Shown: piece after piece, positions 6,829 to 15,912 of the stretch
Position numbering within the stretch: the first letter of the stretch is position 1
Layout of the letters: the number at the start of each line of letters is the position of its first letter
From: Botryobacter ruber
GTDB taxonomy: Bacteria; Bacteroidota; Bacteroidia; Cytophagales; Hymenobacteraceae
NCBI RefSeq assembly: GCF_003347595.2
Contig: NZ_QCZK02000022.1
Coordinates: forward strand, 1-64,000
Direction of reading: 5' to 3'
Length of the DNA: 64,000 nt
Position numbers and translations under genes: made by a program
Notes under the pieces: model-generated
Databases searched by the model: none
Told to the model about the DNA's origin: nothing
What the model saw: the letters and a program-made list of their open reading frames with translations, nothing else

Positions 6829-8732
6829 TAGGCCCCAATAGATTCGGCATACGCAATAAGTTCGGCAAAAAACGTGTGCTGTGCCAGCGTACTGCTGTCG
6901 CCTACGATCACCAGCTTTTTCTTGGCGCGTGTCATGCCCACGTTCATACGGCGGATATCGTTCAGGAAACCAATTTCGCCTTTTTCGTTGCTGCGCACCA
7001 TGCTCATGTAGATGATGTCGCGCTCCTGCCCCTGGAAACTGTCTACGGTTCCCACCGACAGCTGCCGCCGGGTGCGTAGTTCGTGCAGCAGCGGCATGTG
7101 CTCTACCTTGTCTTCGAGGTAGTTGATCTGGGCCCTGTAGGGTGCAATCACGCCGATACGTAGCGGGATGTTTTCCTCGGAAGGGGAAAAATACCGCAGG
7201 GTGTGCTCCAGGTGGTTGAGCAGCAGGTCGGCCTCTTCGGGGTTAGCGGAACTTTGCGCCTCCGCCATTTCCGCCTCGTTGAAGCCACAACCGGCCGTAT
7301 CGATAAATTCAATCGCCAGGCCTGCCGGGAAGTGGGGGTGGTACTGGTTCAGGTCCGATTCCCGCACGCTCTCGTGTGCCTCCAGCTCGCCTTTGTAAAA
7401 CTGCCGGTTCGAAAATTCCATGATGTGGTGGTGCATGCGGTACTGCGTTTTCAGCATCACCGACACCTCCGGCTGCCGCTCGATGCACTTTTCGAACAAG
7501 GTAATGCTCAGGCCGCCTTTTTCCGCCTCAAACGACTTTACGGTAGGAGGGAGCTGGTAATGGTCGCCCGCCAGCACCACCCGGTTGGCACGCGATATCG
7601 GAATCCAGCAGGCCGGCTCCAGGGCCTGTGCCGCCTCGTCGATAAAAACGGTGTCGTAGGTGAGGTGGCGGATGGCTTTGTTGGAGGCGCCTACCAGCGT
7701 ACAGGTGATCACCTGCACGTTTTCAAGCAGGTCGTCGGTAATGTAATGCTCTACCTGGTCGGCCTGCTCGAGCAGGCGGTGGCTTTCGTTGCGGAACAGC
7801 TGACGTTGTGCCCGCTCTTCGTGGCCGAATTTGCGCTTGAACTGCGAGGCCATGCGCTTGTATTCCTCCGCCGCCTTCCGGAACTCCTTCAGGTCTTTGT
7901 AGGCGCGGTGATTCATTACCTGCGCATCCAGCGTGTGCTCCAGCAGCACATCCGATACCCGCGACGGGTTACCGATCCGGATCACGTTTACGCCTTCGTT
8001 GGCCAGCTTTTCGGTGAGCAGGTCTACGGCCGTGTTGGATGGGGCCGTTACCAGCAGCCGCTTCTGGGTTTTGAGTGTGTACAGGATGGCCTGCACCAGC
8101 GTAGTGGTTTTGCCGGTACCGGGAGGTCCGTGAATGATGGCTACATCTTCGGCCTGCACAATCTTCCGGACCGCTTCGTTCTGCGAAGGATTCAGCGCAG
8201 GAATTTCTGCTACCGGCTCATCGGTAAAGGAAGGGGCTTTGATGCCGAGCAGGATGTCGCGCAGGTCTGCCAGGCGGGTTTTATAGGCCTCCATGGTTTT
8301 CCGCAAGCCGATTTCCATTTCGCGGTAGCTCATCTCGTCAAAGGTCAGGTCGATGCCCAGTTTGCCGCCATCCACCCAGCCCGGGAGATCTTCCTTGTTC
8401 GTGGCCAGCAGCACCTTGTTGCGCTTCAGCCCCACAATCACACCCTGCAAGCTGTTGCGCTCGCCCGTGTTGGAGAACAGGGCAGCTGCTTTCCCTGTCT
8501 GGAAAAGGTGCAGTTCGTCGCGGCCTGAGGTTCGCTCCAGCTCCACCACCACCTTGTTGCCAAACCCGATTTCCTCTTTCGTGATCACGACCGGGTACCA
8601 GCAGAAACCCATCGCTTTTCGTTCGGCAATCGTGCTTTTCAGGCTCTTGATTTTATATTGCTGGCGGTCTTCTTCCTGTTCAATTTTAAGCAGTTCCTGA
8701 ACCTGCTTCAGTTCTTCAAAAATATCTGTCAT
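6792..8732 (-). CDS. Superfamily 1 DNA/RNA helicase (IGHMBP2/UPF1-like)
   Basis: A 646-residue helicase. Walker A GPPGTGKT is at 202-209, motif II DEAA at 365-368, motif III GDHYQLPP near 389-396, motif V/VI VDSFQGQERD at 563-572 and GMTRAKKKL at 599-607. The N-terminal 180 residues form the beta-barrel and stalk seen in SMUBP2-like proteins. Such enzymes unwind DNA or RNA 5'-3'; the bacterial role is not well defined. It is probably transcribed alone between two hairpins. Confidence 0.88.
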   Translation of the reverse strand: MTDIFEELKQVQELLKIEQEEDRQQYKIKSLKSTIAERKAMGFCWYPVVITKEEIGFGNKVVVELERTSGRDELHLFQTGKAAALFSNTGERNSLQGVIVGLKRNKVLLATNKEDLPGWVDGGKLGIDLTFDEMSYREMEIGLRKTMEAYKTRLADLRDILLGIKAPSFTDEPVAEIPALNPSQNEAVRKIVQAEDVAIIHGPPGTGKTTTLVQAILYTLKTQKRLLVTAPSNTAVDLLTEKLANEGVNVIRIGNPSRVSDVLLEHTLDAQVMNHRAYKDLKEFRKAAEEYKRMASQFKRKFGHEERAQRQLFRNESHRLLEQADQVEHYITDDLLENVQVITCTLVGASNKAIRHLTYDTVFIDEAAQALEPACWIPISRANRVVLAGDHYQLPPTVKSFEAEKGGLSITLFEKCIERQPEVSVMLKTQYRMHHHIMEFSNRQFYKGELEAHESVRESDLNQYHPHFPAGLAIEFIDTAGCGFNEAEMAEAQSSANPEEADLLLNHLEHTLRYFSPSEENIPLRIGVIAPYRAQINYLEDKVEHMPLLHELRTRRQLSVGTVDSFQGQERDIIYMSMVRSNEKGEIGFLNDIRRMNVGMTRAKKKLVIVGDSSTLAQHTFFAELIAYAESIGAYKSAWEYSQHMP

Positions 8733-8742
8733 ATAGCAAAAG

Positions 8743-8771
8743 AAAGGCTGGGGTATGTACGCCAGCCCTTT
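8743..8771 (-). terminator. Hairpin before the helicase start
   Basis: GGCTGG (8746-8751) pairs with CCAGCC (8762-8767). On the minus strand TTTCTTTT follows; on the plus strand CTTTTTT follows. It probably ends the transcript of the coiled-coil gene upstream (8905-9498, minus), only 11 nt before the helicase start codon. Confidence 0.55.
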
Positions 8772-8904
8772 TTTATCGTCGTTTGTTCTGATTTTGTTTT
8801 TATACAGGTGCTACTTATTTCCGGCACCATCCTTAAGAACAAAAATTGTTGGTATTTTGCTCCCTTTGCTGCAGAAAATGAGGGATTTGTAAATTAAGGT
8901 AGCC

Positions 8905-9498
8905 TTACCTGGCTCTCTTCCTGCCTTTGGCCTGGGCCCTGTTCAGCCGCAGCTGCGCCAGGATGGCATAGGCAAACAAAATAAAAGCCACTACGGCCAG
9001 GATGGCGATGATCCGGTCTTTGCCATAGCGGCGGTCTTTGGAGGCCTCCAGTTCCATTTCCAGGTCTTTGATGGTGCGTTCCCGTTTTTTCAGCTGCACC
9101 TGCACCGTTTTTACCTGGCTCTGCAGCTCGGCAATGCGGTTGTCTATCTGGCGCTGGTCGGCCAGCACCTGGCTGCCGCTTCGCTGGATCTCAACGGTGT
9201 TCTCGGCTACTTTTTTGATGCTGGCCTCGTTAATGGCAGCTACCAGCCTGGAGTCGTGGTTAATTATTTTTTTTAGTGTTTCTATTATGTTAAGCAAATC
9301 CTTCTTCGATTTTTTCCCCCAGAAGTTGCTGTTCTGCTGGTTGTAAAACTGGTATTCCAGCACCAGCTGCTCCCGTTCGTTCATCAGGGCATTTATTTTG
9401 TCTTCCTGCTGTTTTGTCTTTTCCTGTGACTGTTCCTGCGCCTGTGCGCCCGCAATCCACACAAAAAGCAGGGCCAACACCAATAGTTTCTTCTTCAT
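8905..9498 (-). CDS. Secreted/membrane coiled-coil protein of unknown function
   Basis: A 197-residue protein with an N-terminal signal peptide (MKKKLLVLALLFVWIAGAQAQ), a Gln/Lys/Glu-rich coiled coil over about residues 25-150, and one C-terminal membrane helix (IIAILAVVAFILFAYAILAQL), ending in basic residues (KGRKRAR). This suggests a periplasmic rod anchored in the inner membrane. The frame is open to 9549, but ATG 9498 starts the signal peptide. I do not recognise a family. Confidence 0.7.
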   Translation of the reverse strand: MKKKLLVLALLFVWIAGAQAQEQSQEKTKQQEDKINALMNEREQLVLEYQFYNQQNSNFWGKKSKKDLLNIIETLKKIINHDSRLVAAINEASIKKVAENTVEIQRSGSQVLADQRQIDNRIAELQSQVKTVQVQLKKRERTIKDLEMELEASKDRRYGKDRIIAILAVVAFILFAYAILAQLRLNRAQAKGRKRAR

Positions 9499-9583
9499 CT
9501 CTTTCACAATAAGTATAATACAATTACAAATATGGTCAACCTTGGGCAAATGCTCCTAATTTTTTTGTGTTTCCGGTAAAAAG

Positions 9584-9619
9584 GGAGCAGCAGTGGGCGT
9601 GGTGGCAGGTGCAGCAAAG
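9584..9619 (+). repeat. Dispersed REP-like repeat, single copy
   Basis: GGAGCAGCAGTGGGCGTGGT then GGCAGGTGCAGCAAAG. It lies between the divergent coiled-coil gene and thyA. Confidence 0.6.
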
Positions 9620-9689
9620 TTTTGTAGCCTTGCACGAAAATTTTATGGTTTGTGTGCGGCAGCAAAGCCATAAAGTTCGGGATAATTCT

Positions 9690-9697
9690 TAATTTTG
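9690..9697 (+). promoter_or_regulatory. -7 box (TAatTTTG) for thyA
   Basis: TAATTTTG lies 30 nt before ATG 9728. It overlaps the more upstream possible start of the frame (9695), which supports the internal ATG as the true start. Confidence 0.5.
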
Positions 9698-9727
9698 AGG
9701 TTCCATCTACACAACTACCAGACCCTT

Positions 9728-10522
9728 ATGAAACAATACTTAGACCTGATGCGCCATGTCCTTGAAAACGGGGTGAAAAAAGAGGATAGAACAGGTACCG
9801 GTACCCTCAGTGTTTTTGGCTACCAGATGCGGTTCGACCTGCAGAAAGGTTTCCCGCTGGTAACAACCAAAAAGGCGCATCTGCGGTCTATCGTACATGA
9901 GTTGCTGTGGTTCCTGAAGGGCGACACCAATATCCAGTATCTAAAGGACAACAACGTAACCATCTGGGACGAGTGGGCCGATGAGAACGGGGACCTGGGG
10001 CCGGTATACGGATCGCAGTGGCGCAACTGGCCAACACCGGACGGACGGCACATCGACCAGATTTCGCAGGTAGTGCAGCAGCTCAAAAACAACCCCGACT
10101 CCAGGCGCATTATCGTGAGTGCCTGGAACGTGGCGGAAATAGACAACATGAAACTGCCGCCCTGCCATGCTTTTTTCCAGTTTTATGTAGCCGAAGGCAA
10201 GCTGTCGTGCCAGCTCTACCAGCGTTCTGCCGATGTGTTCCTGGGCGTGCCTTTTAACATTGCCTCGTATGCACTGCTGGTACTGATGATGGCGCAGGTA
10301 ACCGGGCTGCAGCCGGGCGAGTTTATCTGGACCGGCGGCGATACACACCTGTACCTCAACCACCTGGAGCAGGCAAAGCTGCAGCTTTCCCGTGAACCAC
10401 ATGCTTTGCCTACGATGATCCTGAACCCGGATGTAAAAGATATCTTCGACTTTAAATACGAAGACTTCAGGCTGGAAAATTATCAATCGTATCCGTCTAT
10501 CAAGGCGCCTGTGGCTGTTTAA
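9728..10522 (+). CDS. thyA: Thymidylate synthase
   Basis: A 264-residue protein, the same length as E. coli ThyA, when started at ATG 9728. It converts dUMP to dTMP with methylene-tetrahydrofolate. Conserved pieces are visible: [34 protein letters not shown], the catalytic Cys in [12 protein letters not shown], and [22 protein letters not shown]. The C-terminus KAPVAV fits the family. A dihydrofolate reductase gene often follows thyA, but here a GT87-type membrane protein follows after 38 bp. Confidence 0.97.
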   Translation: MKQYLDLMRHVLENGVKKEDRTGTGTLSVFGYQMRFDLQKGFPLVTTKKAHLRSIVHELLWFLKGDTNIQYLKDNNVTIWDEWADENGDLGPVYGSQWRNWPTPDGRHIDQISQVVQQLKNNPDSRRIIVSAWNVAEIDNMKLPPCHAFFQFYVAEGKLSCQLYQRSADVFLGVPFNIASYALLVLMMAQVTGLQPGEFIWTGGDTHLYLNHLEQAKLQLSREPHALPTMILNPDVKDIFDFKYEDFRLENYQSYPSIKAPVAV

Positions 10523-10560
10523 TTATCCATAGCATACAGACCGGAATTTATTAATACCTG

Positions 10561-11772
10561 ATGAAAAAGGCACTGCTTAAGTTTACAGCCAATTACAAGT
10601 TTTTATTTTTCATTTACCTCGTCTTAGCCTTTTTTGCAACGGCACAGTCCTATTTCAGGTCTGCCGAGCTAAGTCCGGAAACCGGTTACACGTACACCAA
10701 GTACAACAATTACATTATTTTTAAGCAGTCTTTTTTTCATTTAATCCAGAACAAGGATATCTACATCCTGTACCTGCCCGAGCACTGGGATCTCTACAAG
10801 TACAGCCCTACGTTCTCGCTACTGTTTGGCGTGCTGGCAGTGCAGCATGATTTTGTGGGGCTCCTGTTCTGGAATATCATCAATGCGCTGTTCGTGTTCT
10901 TTGCCCTGAAATACCTTCCCAAACTGGATGACAAAGCAAAAATGCTGATGATCCTGACGGTAGTGGTGGAGTTGCTGGGCTCGATGCAGAATGAGCAGAG
11001 CAACGGCATTACGGCCGGGCTCATTATCCTGGCCTTTTGTTTCCTGGAGCGGCAGAAGTACCTCTGGGCTACGCTCTGCGTGGTTTTCGGACTGTACCTT
11101 AAAATCTTCGGGATTGTCGCGCTTGCCCTTTTCATCTTTTACCCTAAAAAATGGAAACTGGCTTCGTACACGGCCCTGTGGTCGGTGGTGCTGTTGGTGC
11201 TGCCACTGCTGGTGGTGGATGCGGGGCAGCTCGTGTTCCTGTACAAGAGCTGGTGGAACATGCTCACCCACGACCACGACATCTCGTACGGCTTCTCGGT
11301 GATGGGCTGGCTGTACACCTGGTTCGGGCTGGACTTACCCAAAACAGGGGTTGTACTGGCGGGAGCAGTGCTGTTTTGTGTGCCGCTTATCCGTTTCAGG
11401 CTCTACCAGGATTTTACGTTCCGCATCCTGCTGCTGGCTTCCATCCTGTTGTGGGTGATCATTTTTAACCACAAGGCAGAGTCGCCTACTTTTATTGTGG
11501 CCATGTGCGGTGTAGCGATCTGGTTCTTCTCGCAGGAGAAGAAAAAGGAAAATATGGTGCTTTTCTTCCTTGCCATCCTGATTACCTCTTTCTCGCCATC
11601 CGACATTTTCCCGAGGTTTGTGCGGGAGCAGTATTTTGTGCCCTACGTGGTGAAAGCGGTGCCGTGCATCCTGATCTGGTTCAAGCTGGTGTATGAAATG
11701 ACCTTCCGGAAGTATGCACCGCTTGCTGAAGCCGACAAGCCGGCCGAACTGGCAACCCACCGCTCGCGTTAA
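10561..11772 (+). CDS. GT87-like polytopic membrane protein (DUF2029)
   Basis: A 403-residue protein with about ten hydrophobic segments (FLFFIYLVLAFFATA, VGLLFWNIINALFVFFAL, VVELLGSMQNEQSNGITAGLI and others) and the motif QNEQSNGITAGLIILA, typical of the GT87 group of polyprenyl-phosphate-dependent mannosyltransferases. Such enzymes add sugars outside the inner membrane. It lies 38 bp after thyA and may be co-transcribed with it. The sugar and acceptor cannot be read from the sequence. Confidence 0.7.
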   Translation: MKKALLKFTANYKFLFFIYLVLAFFATAQSYFRSAELSPETGYTYTKYNNYIIFKQSFFHLIQNKDIYILYLPEHWDLYKYSPTFSLLFGVLAVQHDFVGLLFWNIINALFVFFALKYLPKLDDKAKMLMILTVVVELLGSMQNEQSNGITAGLIILAFCFLERQKYLWATLCVVFGLYLKIFGIVALALFIFYPKKWKLASYTALWSVVLLVLPLLVVDAGQLVFLYKSWWNMLTHDHDISYGFSVMGWLYTWFGLDLPKTGVVLAGAVLFCVPLIRFRLYQDFTFRILLLASILLWVIIFNHKAESPTFIVAMCGVAIWFFSQEKKKENMVLFFLAILITSFSPSDIFPRFVREQYFVPYVVKAVPCILIWFKLVYEMTFRKYAPLAEADKPAELATHRSR

Positions 11773-11829
11773 CTTTTGCTGCGTATTAGCTGTATGGTAA
11801 AAGATAAAACCATTTAAGCTGATGCGATT

Positions 11830-12591
11830 ATGAAGTTCAAAGCCATTGTTACCGCTCTTTTTTGCTTTGTTGTGCTGCAAGCCATGGCACAACAGCCTGC
11901 ACCTGATAAAGTTCAGACGAAGAAAGGCGATCTGGTCATAAGGCCTGTTTTGCATAGTTCCATGGTCTTAAGCTGGGATAACAAAACCATTTACGTGGAC
12001 CCGCATGGCGGTGCAACCGGTTTTGCCGGTATAGCTGCCCCCGACCTGATCCTGCTCACCGACATTCACGGCGACCACCTGGACCTGAAGACGCTGGATG
12101 CGCTCCAAACAGGTAAGGCTACCATTGTTGCACCGCAGGCAGTGGCCGACAAGCTTCCGGAGAAGTACAAGCAGAAGCTGGTGGTGCTGCAGAACGGGAA
12201 AAGCACCACCCAACTTGGAATCCCGATCAAAGCCATTCCCATGTACAACCTGCCGGAAACAGCTGATGCCATGCACCCCAAAGGCAGGGGCAACGGCTAT
12301 GTACTGGACTTGGCAGGTACAAAAGTGTACATCTCCGGCGATACGGAAGACATTCCGGAAATGCGCTCTTTAAAAGATATTGCTGTTGCCTTTGTGAGTA
12401 TGAACCTGCCCTATACCATGCCTGTGGAGCAGGCAGCCAAAGGAGTACTTGCCTTTAAACCAAAAATCGTTTACCCGTACCACTACCGCGGAAAGGACGG
12501 CTTTTCGGATGTAGAAAAGTTTAAGCAGCTGGTACAGGCAAAAAACAAAAATATCGAGGTAAGGCTGCGCGACTGGTATCCGGAAAAGTAA
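11830..12591 (+). CDS. Secreted metallo-beta-lactamase-fold hydrolase
   Basis: A 253-residue protein with a signal peptide (MKFKAIVTALFCFVVLQAMA). The metal motif reads T-D78-I-H80-G-D82-H83, so the first His of the canonical HxHxDH is Asp. Later ligands are likely in GNGYVLDLAGTKVYISGDTED (Asp of SGDTED) and YPYHYRG. The layout resembles the UlaG/UPF0173 type. It is exported, probably to the periplasm. Substrate unknown. Confidence 0.75.
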   Translation: MKFKAIVTALFCFVVLQAMAQQPAPDKVQTKKGDLVIRPVLHSSMVLSWDNKTIYVDPHGGATGFAGIAAPDLILLTDIHGDHLDLKTLDALQTGKATIVAPQAVADKLPEKYKQKLVVLQNGKSTTQLGIPIKAIPMYNLPETADAMHPKGRGNGYVLDLAGTKVYISGDTEDIPEMRSLKDIAVAFVSMNLPYTMPVEQAAKGVLAFKPKIVYPYHYRGKDGFSDVEKFKQLVQAKNKNIEVRLRDWYPEK

Positions 12592-12756
12592 TACCAGATA
12601 CTATTTACTCAGTTCCACAAAACTATTTCTCTTTTGTCATCCCTGTAGGGGATCTTGTGGGCGGACTGCAGTCAAGCTAGCTACTGGAGGTCGTGTAATG
12701 GAAGATTATTTTTACTATTTAGTAAAGGTAGGATCCCTGGATACGTTTGAGGTTGG

Positions 12757-12850
12757 GGCAGGAGCAGCGGCAATGGTGACAGTAGCAGCAGAAAAAAAGT
12801 ACCTGTTTTTATTCACTGCCACAGCCACCATTGCCTTACCACCTGCTCAA
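12757..12850. repeat. Paired REP-like repeat (head-to-head)
   Basis: The left half at 12757-12797 (GGCAGGAGCAGCGGCAATGG and following) and the inverted right half at 12815-12850 (CACAGCCACCATTGCCTTAC) can fold into an imperfect hairpin. It sits between the convergent MBL-fold and DUF389 genes. The rest of the 300-bp gap holds no gene. Confidence 0.65.
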
Positions 12851-12891
12851 AAAAGCACTATTTGTAAAAGAGATTTGCTGCACCGGCTTTT

Positions 12892-14772
12892 TCACCGGCG
12901 TAAGCTCACCGCCACTTCGAGTTCCACATCGCGCCCTACTTCAGAGGCAATGGCTCTTTTTACCATATCAATATCTTTGACGCTGAGCGGAGAGCGGGAC
13001 ACGAGTTGTACGTTCAGTACCAGCGGGTCGCCGCCGTGCAGCACTGCCACCCGCCGGATTCGTATCGCGCCTACTTTGTAGTTGTTGAGGGAGCGTACAA
13101 TGTGGTGGTCGCGTACCATTTTGGTGAAGCCGAAGCCCAGCGGCAGACTCACCAGCGCTACCGTTACCAGTGTTAAAATCAATCCTTTTTTTGCCAGGTG
13201 AAACGGACTGAAGCCGAGCAGCATGAACGTAAACGCTGCCGCCAGTACAATGCCCGTGAGGTTGGTAAGGAAAAGCAGCAGCGCGCCGGTAAAGATATTC
13301 CAGTCGCCCCAGCCAATGCCGATGCCCGACACAGCCAGGGGCGGCACCAGCGCTACGGCAATGGCCACGCCTGCCAGCGTTTTGGCCACCTCTTCGCGGG
13401 CATGCGCGTACGCACCGGCTATTCCCGACACAATGGCTACTCCCAGGTCGAGCAGGTTCGGACTGATCCTGCCGCTGATTTCGTTGTTGACGGCCTGCAG
13501 GGGCGTTATGACGGTAACCAGAATGGCAGCCAGGTAACTTAGCAGCAGTCCCAGCCCAATGGTCCGGAGGCTTCCCCAGAACAGCTGCCTGTCCTGCCGC
13601 AACACACCCATGGCCAGCGAGATAATGGGCGCCATCAGCGGCGCCAGGATCATAGCCCCGATAATGACCGGTGATGAATTTAAAAACAAACCCAGGGTCG
13701 CCAGCAGCGTGGAGAGCATCATCAGGGTTAAAAAGGGTGTGCTGGCCTGCGTGTTTTCGCGGAGTACTTTAAACAGTTCCTTGAAATCCTGGGTGGAGGC
13801 GTGGTAGATAAGCGAAAGGGGCTTGCCCACGATCTCCTGCAGGTAAGCTTCGCCTCTCGGGAGTGCTTTTATCCTGTACCGGTCTTTTGTGCCTGCATCT
13901 TCGGTATCGGTTTTCAGGTGCCTGCCGGGCAGGAGCAGCAGCTTTTCGGGGCTCACGCACAACTCTATTTCCCGGGCACTCAGGAGTGCATTGTCCAGCG
14001 AAAAATCCATGGGCGTGGGGCTGCTGATGGTGACAGCGCCCGCCTTAATATGCCCGACAAAGGACGGCAGCTTCCCGTTTTTCTTAAAAACAGAATCTGC
14101 GGCAAACCGAAGCAGCTGCATAATGCTGCGGGGCGCCAGCACCAGGCAGTGCATCCGGCCATCGTTGATGTATGAGTTTTTGATGAGCTTGCGCGATAGC
14201 AGGGCGCTTTTACCATGCAGCACCGCCACAATGCCAATGGCTGCGGTTTTGAGCGGCGGCTTGCCCTCGGTGTTAAGGGTAAAGGCCCTCGGGATAAGGG
14301 CTTTGGACTGCACCAGTACATTCTTAAACTTCTCCCATCCCGAAAGAAACCCTTTTTTTGCCATGCTCCCCGCCATCAGGCTCAGGCTGTTGCCGATCAC
14401 CACTTTGTTGAATACTGGTTTCCCGTTGCATAGCAGCAGGTCCGCCGCTATGCCTGCTTCGGCACTTAAAATATCTTCTATGGCATCTGCCAGGCTGTCG
14501 GCTATCCCGAAACCCAGCCGGGCTTCCAGCAGGTCGGGGTGCGGCAGAATGCCCAGGGCCCATTTTTTGTGCTTGGTGCCGGCCACAATTTCTGCCAGTG
14601 TCTCATCGCTAACATAAGTCACGACGGCGCTTTCGGCCACTACATTTTTACACGCAGGGTCGTCCTGCCGGAACGGTACTAACTTCTCCACCCGGTTTTC
14701 GAATGCCGGTACTATCTTTTCCTGAACTGTCTGCTCTTCCTTTGTATCGTAAATCAGGGTAAATTTCGTCAT
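12892..14772 (-). CDS. DAGK-like / DUF389 fusion membrane protein
   Basis: A 626-residue protein. The N-terminal 300 residues look like a lipid-kinase (DAGK/LCB5) domain (LPHPDLLEARLGFGIA, KPVFNKVVIGNSLSLMAGS, SPTPMDFSLDNALLSAREIELCV). The C-terminal half is a DUF389 membrane domain (LMMLSTLLATLGLFLNSSPVIIGAMILAPLMAPI, ISPNLLDLGVAIVSGIAGAYAH, VAIAVALVPPLAVSGIGIGWG). I recall this combination as the TIGR00341 type, of unknown function. ATG 14772 is preferred over 14814, which adds only charged residues; GGGAG precedes it. Confidence 0.75.
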   Translation of the reverse strand: MTKFTLIYDTKEEQTVQEKIVPAFENRVEKLVPFRQDDPACKNVVAESAVVTYVSDETLAEIVAGTKHKKWALGILPHPDLLEARLGFGIADSLADAIEDILSAEAGIAADLLLCNGKPVFNKVVIGNSLSLMAGSMAKKGFLSGWEKFKNVLVQSKALIPRAFTLNTEGKPPLKTAAIGIVAVLHGKSALLSRKLIKNSYINDGRMHCLVLAPRSIMQLLRFAADSVFKKNGKLPSFVGHIKAGAVTISSPTPMDFSLDNALLSAREIELCVSPEKLLLLPGRHLKTDTEDAGTKDRYRIKALPRGEAYLQEIVGKPLSLIYHASTQDFKELFKVLRENTQASTPFLTLMMLSTLLATLGLFLNSSPVIIGAMILAPLMAPIISLAMGVLRQDRQLFWGSLRTIGLGLLLSYLAAILVTVITPLQAVNNEISGRISPNLLDLGVAIVSGIAGAYAHAREEVAKTLAGVAIAVALVPPLAVSGIGIGWGDWNIFTGALLLFLTNLTGIVLAAAFTFMLLGFSPFHLAKKGLILTLVTVALVSLPLGFGFTKMVRDHHIVRSLNNYKVGAIRIRRVAVLHGGDPLVLNVQLVSRSPLSVKDIDMVKRAIASEVGRDVELEVAVSLRR

Positions 14773-14888
14773 GTGTAGCTCCCTCTCTTCTTTTCCTCCT
14801 GCTGTTACGGGCAAAGTGGAATTTGGGTGAGGGAAAAAGGGGGGCGGGGGAAAATAATTATTGCCCAGGGAAAACAGCTACCACTTAA

Positions 14889-14923
14889 CAGGAGCAGAGG
14901 CAATGGTGGCAGGAGCAGTAAGG
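14889..14923 (+). repeat. Dispersed REP-like repeat, single copy
   Basis: AGGAGCAGAGGCAATGGTGG then CAGGAGCAGTAAGG, close to consensus. It lies between the ribF stop (minus) and the DUF389 start (minus), so it is in the 3' region of the ftsX-ribF run. Confidence 0.75.
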
Positions 14924-14982
14924 TTTTGAGAAGCGATATTTGTGAAAACGAACAGTAGGAAGCCGGCAGCAGGGCCAAACTT

Positions 14983-15912
14983 CTACAAATCCAGCAACCG
15001 CTTCGTCGCTTCCTTATCTTTAGCTAGCTGGGCTTTCAGCGCCTCCAGCCCCTCAAATTTCTTTTCCTCGCGCAGCTGCTCTACAAAGGCTACGGTTACA
15101 GGCTGGCCGTAGATATCCTGGCTGAAGTCCAGCAGGTGCACTTCCAGGGTGAGGCGGGTGCCGTCGACGGTGGGGCGGGTGCCGATGTTCATCATACCCG
15201 GGTGCTTTTCCTGGCCTACGGTTACCCACACCGCATATACGCCGTTGGCCGGGATGAGCTTGTGAGGCTCCGGGAGGGCCAGGTTGGCGGTCGGGAAGCC
15301 GATGGTGCGGCCCAGCTGCTGCCCCTGTTCAATGGTGGAGGTGAGGGTGTAGTACCTGCCCAGGTAGCTGGTGGCCGTGGGAATATCGCCTGACTCCAGC
15401 GCTTTCCTGATTTTAGTGGAGCTTACAGCTACATCGTCTATATCCTGGCGTGGTATTTCCTCTATCTCAAAACCGTACTGCTGCGAGCGGGCTTTCAGGT
15501 TTTCGAAGCTGCCTTCGCGGTTTTTGCCGAAGCGGTGGTCGTAGCCAATAATCAGGATTTTGGTGTTGATCGCTTTGATCAGTACATCCGTAATAAAGCT
15601 GCGCGAGCTCATGCGCGAGAACTTACGGGTGAAGGGGATGATGAGCAGGTAATCGATGCCAAATGCCTCCAGCGCTTTTATGCGTTCGTCGATGGTGGAG
15701 AGCAGTTTGAGCTCGTTGTCTTCGGGGAAGAGTACCAGGCGGGGATGGGGCCAGTAGGTGATTACCACCGAATGACTGCCGGTCTGCCGGGCGCGTTCCA
15801 CCAGCCGTGTCAGAATTTTCTGGTGGCCCACATGCACCCCATCAAACGTGCCGCTGGTAACAACGGCATGCTGTAGCTTCGGGAAAGCGGCAATATCATT
15901 GATTACTTCCAT
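14983..15912 (-). CDS. ribF: Bifunctional riboflavin kinase / FAD synthetase
   Basis: A 309-residue protein. The N-terminal nucleotidyl-transferase half has TSGTFDGVHVGHQKIL (residues about 19-34) and IIGYDHRFGKNREG. The C-terminal riboflavin kinase half has GRTIGFPTANLALP and NGVYAVWV. It makes FMN and then FAD from riboflavin. Its start overlaps the truB end by 17 bp, so the two are translationally linked. Last gene of the ftsX-DUF3098-uppP-truB-ribF run. Confidence 0.95.
   Translation of the reverse strand: MEVINDIAAFPKLQHAVVTSGTFDGVHVGHQKILTRLVERARQTGSHSVVITYWPHPRLVLFPEDNELKLLSTIDERIKALEAFGIDYLLIIPFTRKFSRMSSRSFITDVLIKAINTKILIIGYDHRFGKNREGSFENLKARSQQYGFEIEEIPRQDIDDVAVSSTKIRKALESGDIPTATSYLGRYYTLTSTIEQGQQLGRTIGFPTANLALPEPHKLIPANGVYAVWVTVGQEKHPGMMNIGTRPTVDGTRLTLEVHLLDFSQDIYGQPVTVAFVEQLREEKKFEGLEALKAQLAKDKEATKRLLDL

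Noticed and set aside
7203-8528. Open frame of 441 codons on the plus strand
   Set aside because: It lies fully antisense to the helicase gene, which has all its motifs. The product is His/Val/Gly/Arg-rich, as expected for a shadow frame of GC-rich coding DNA.
12698-13081. 127-codon open frame on the plus strand
   Set aside because: It runs from a REP-like pair into the antisense of the DUF389 gene; no start context or domain.
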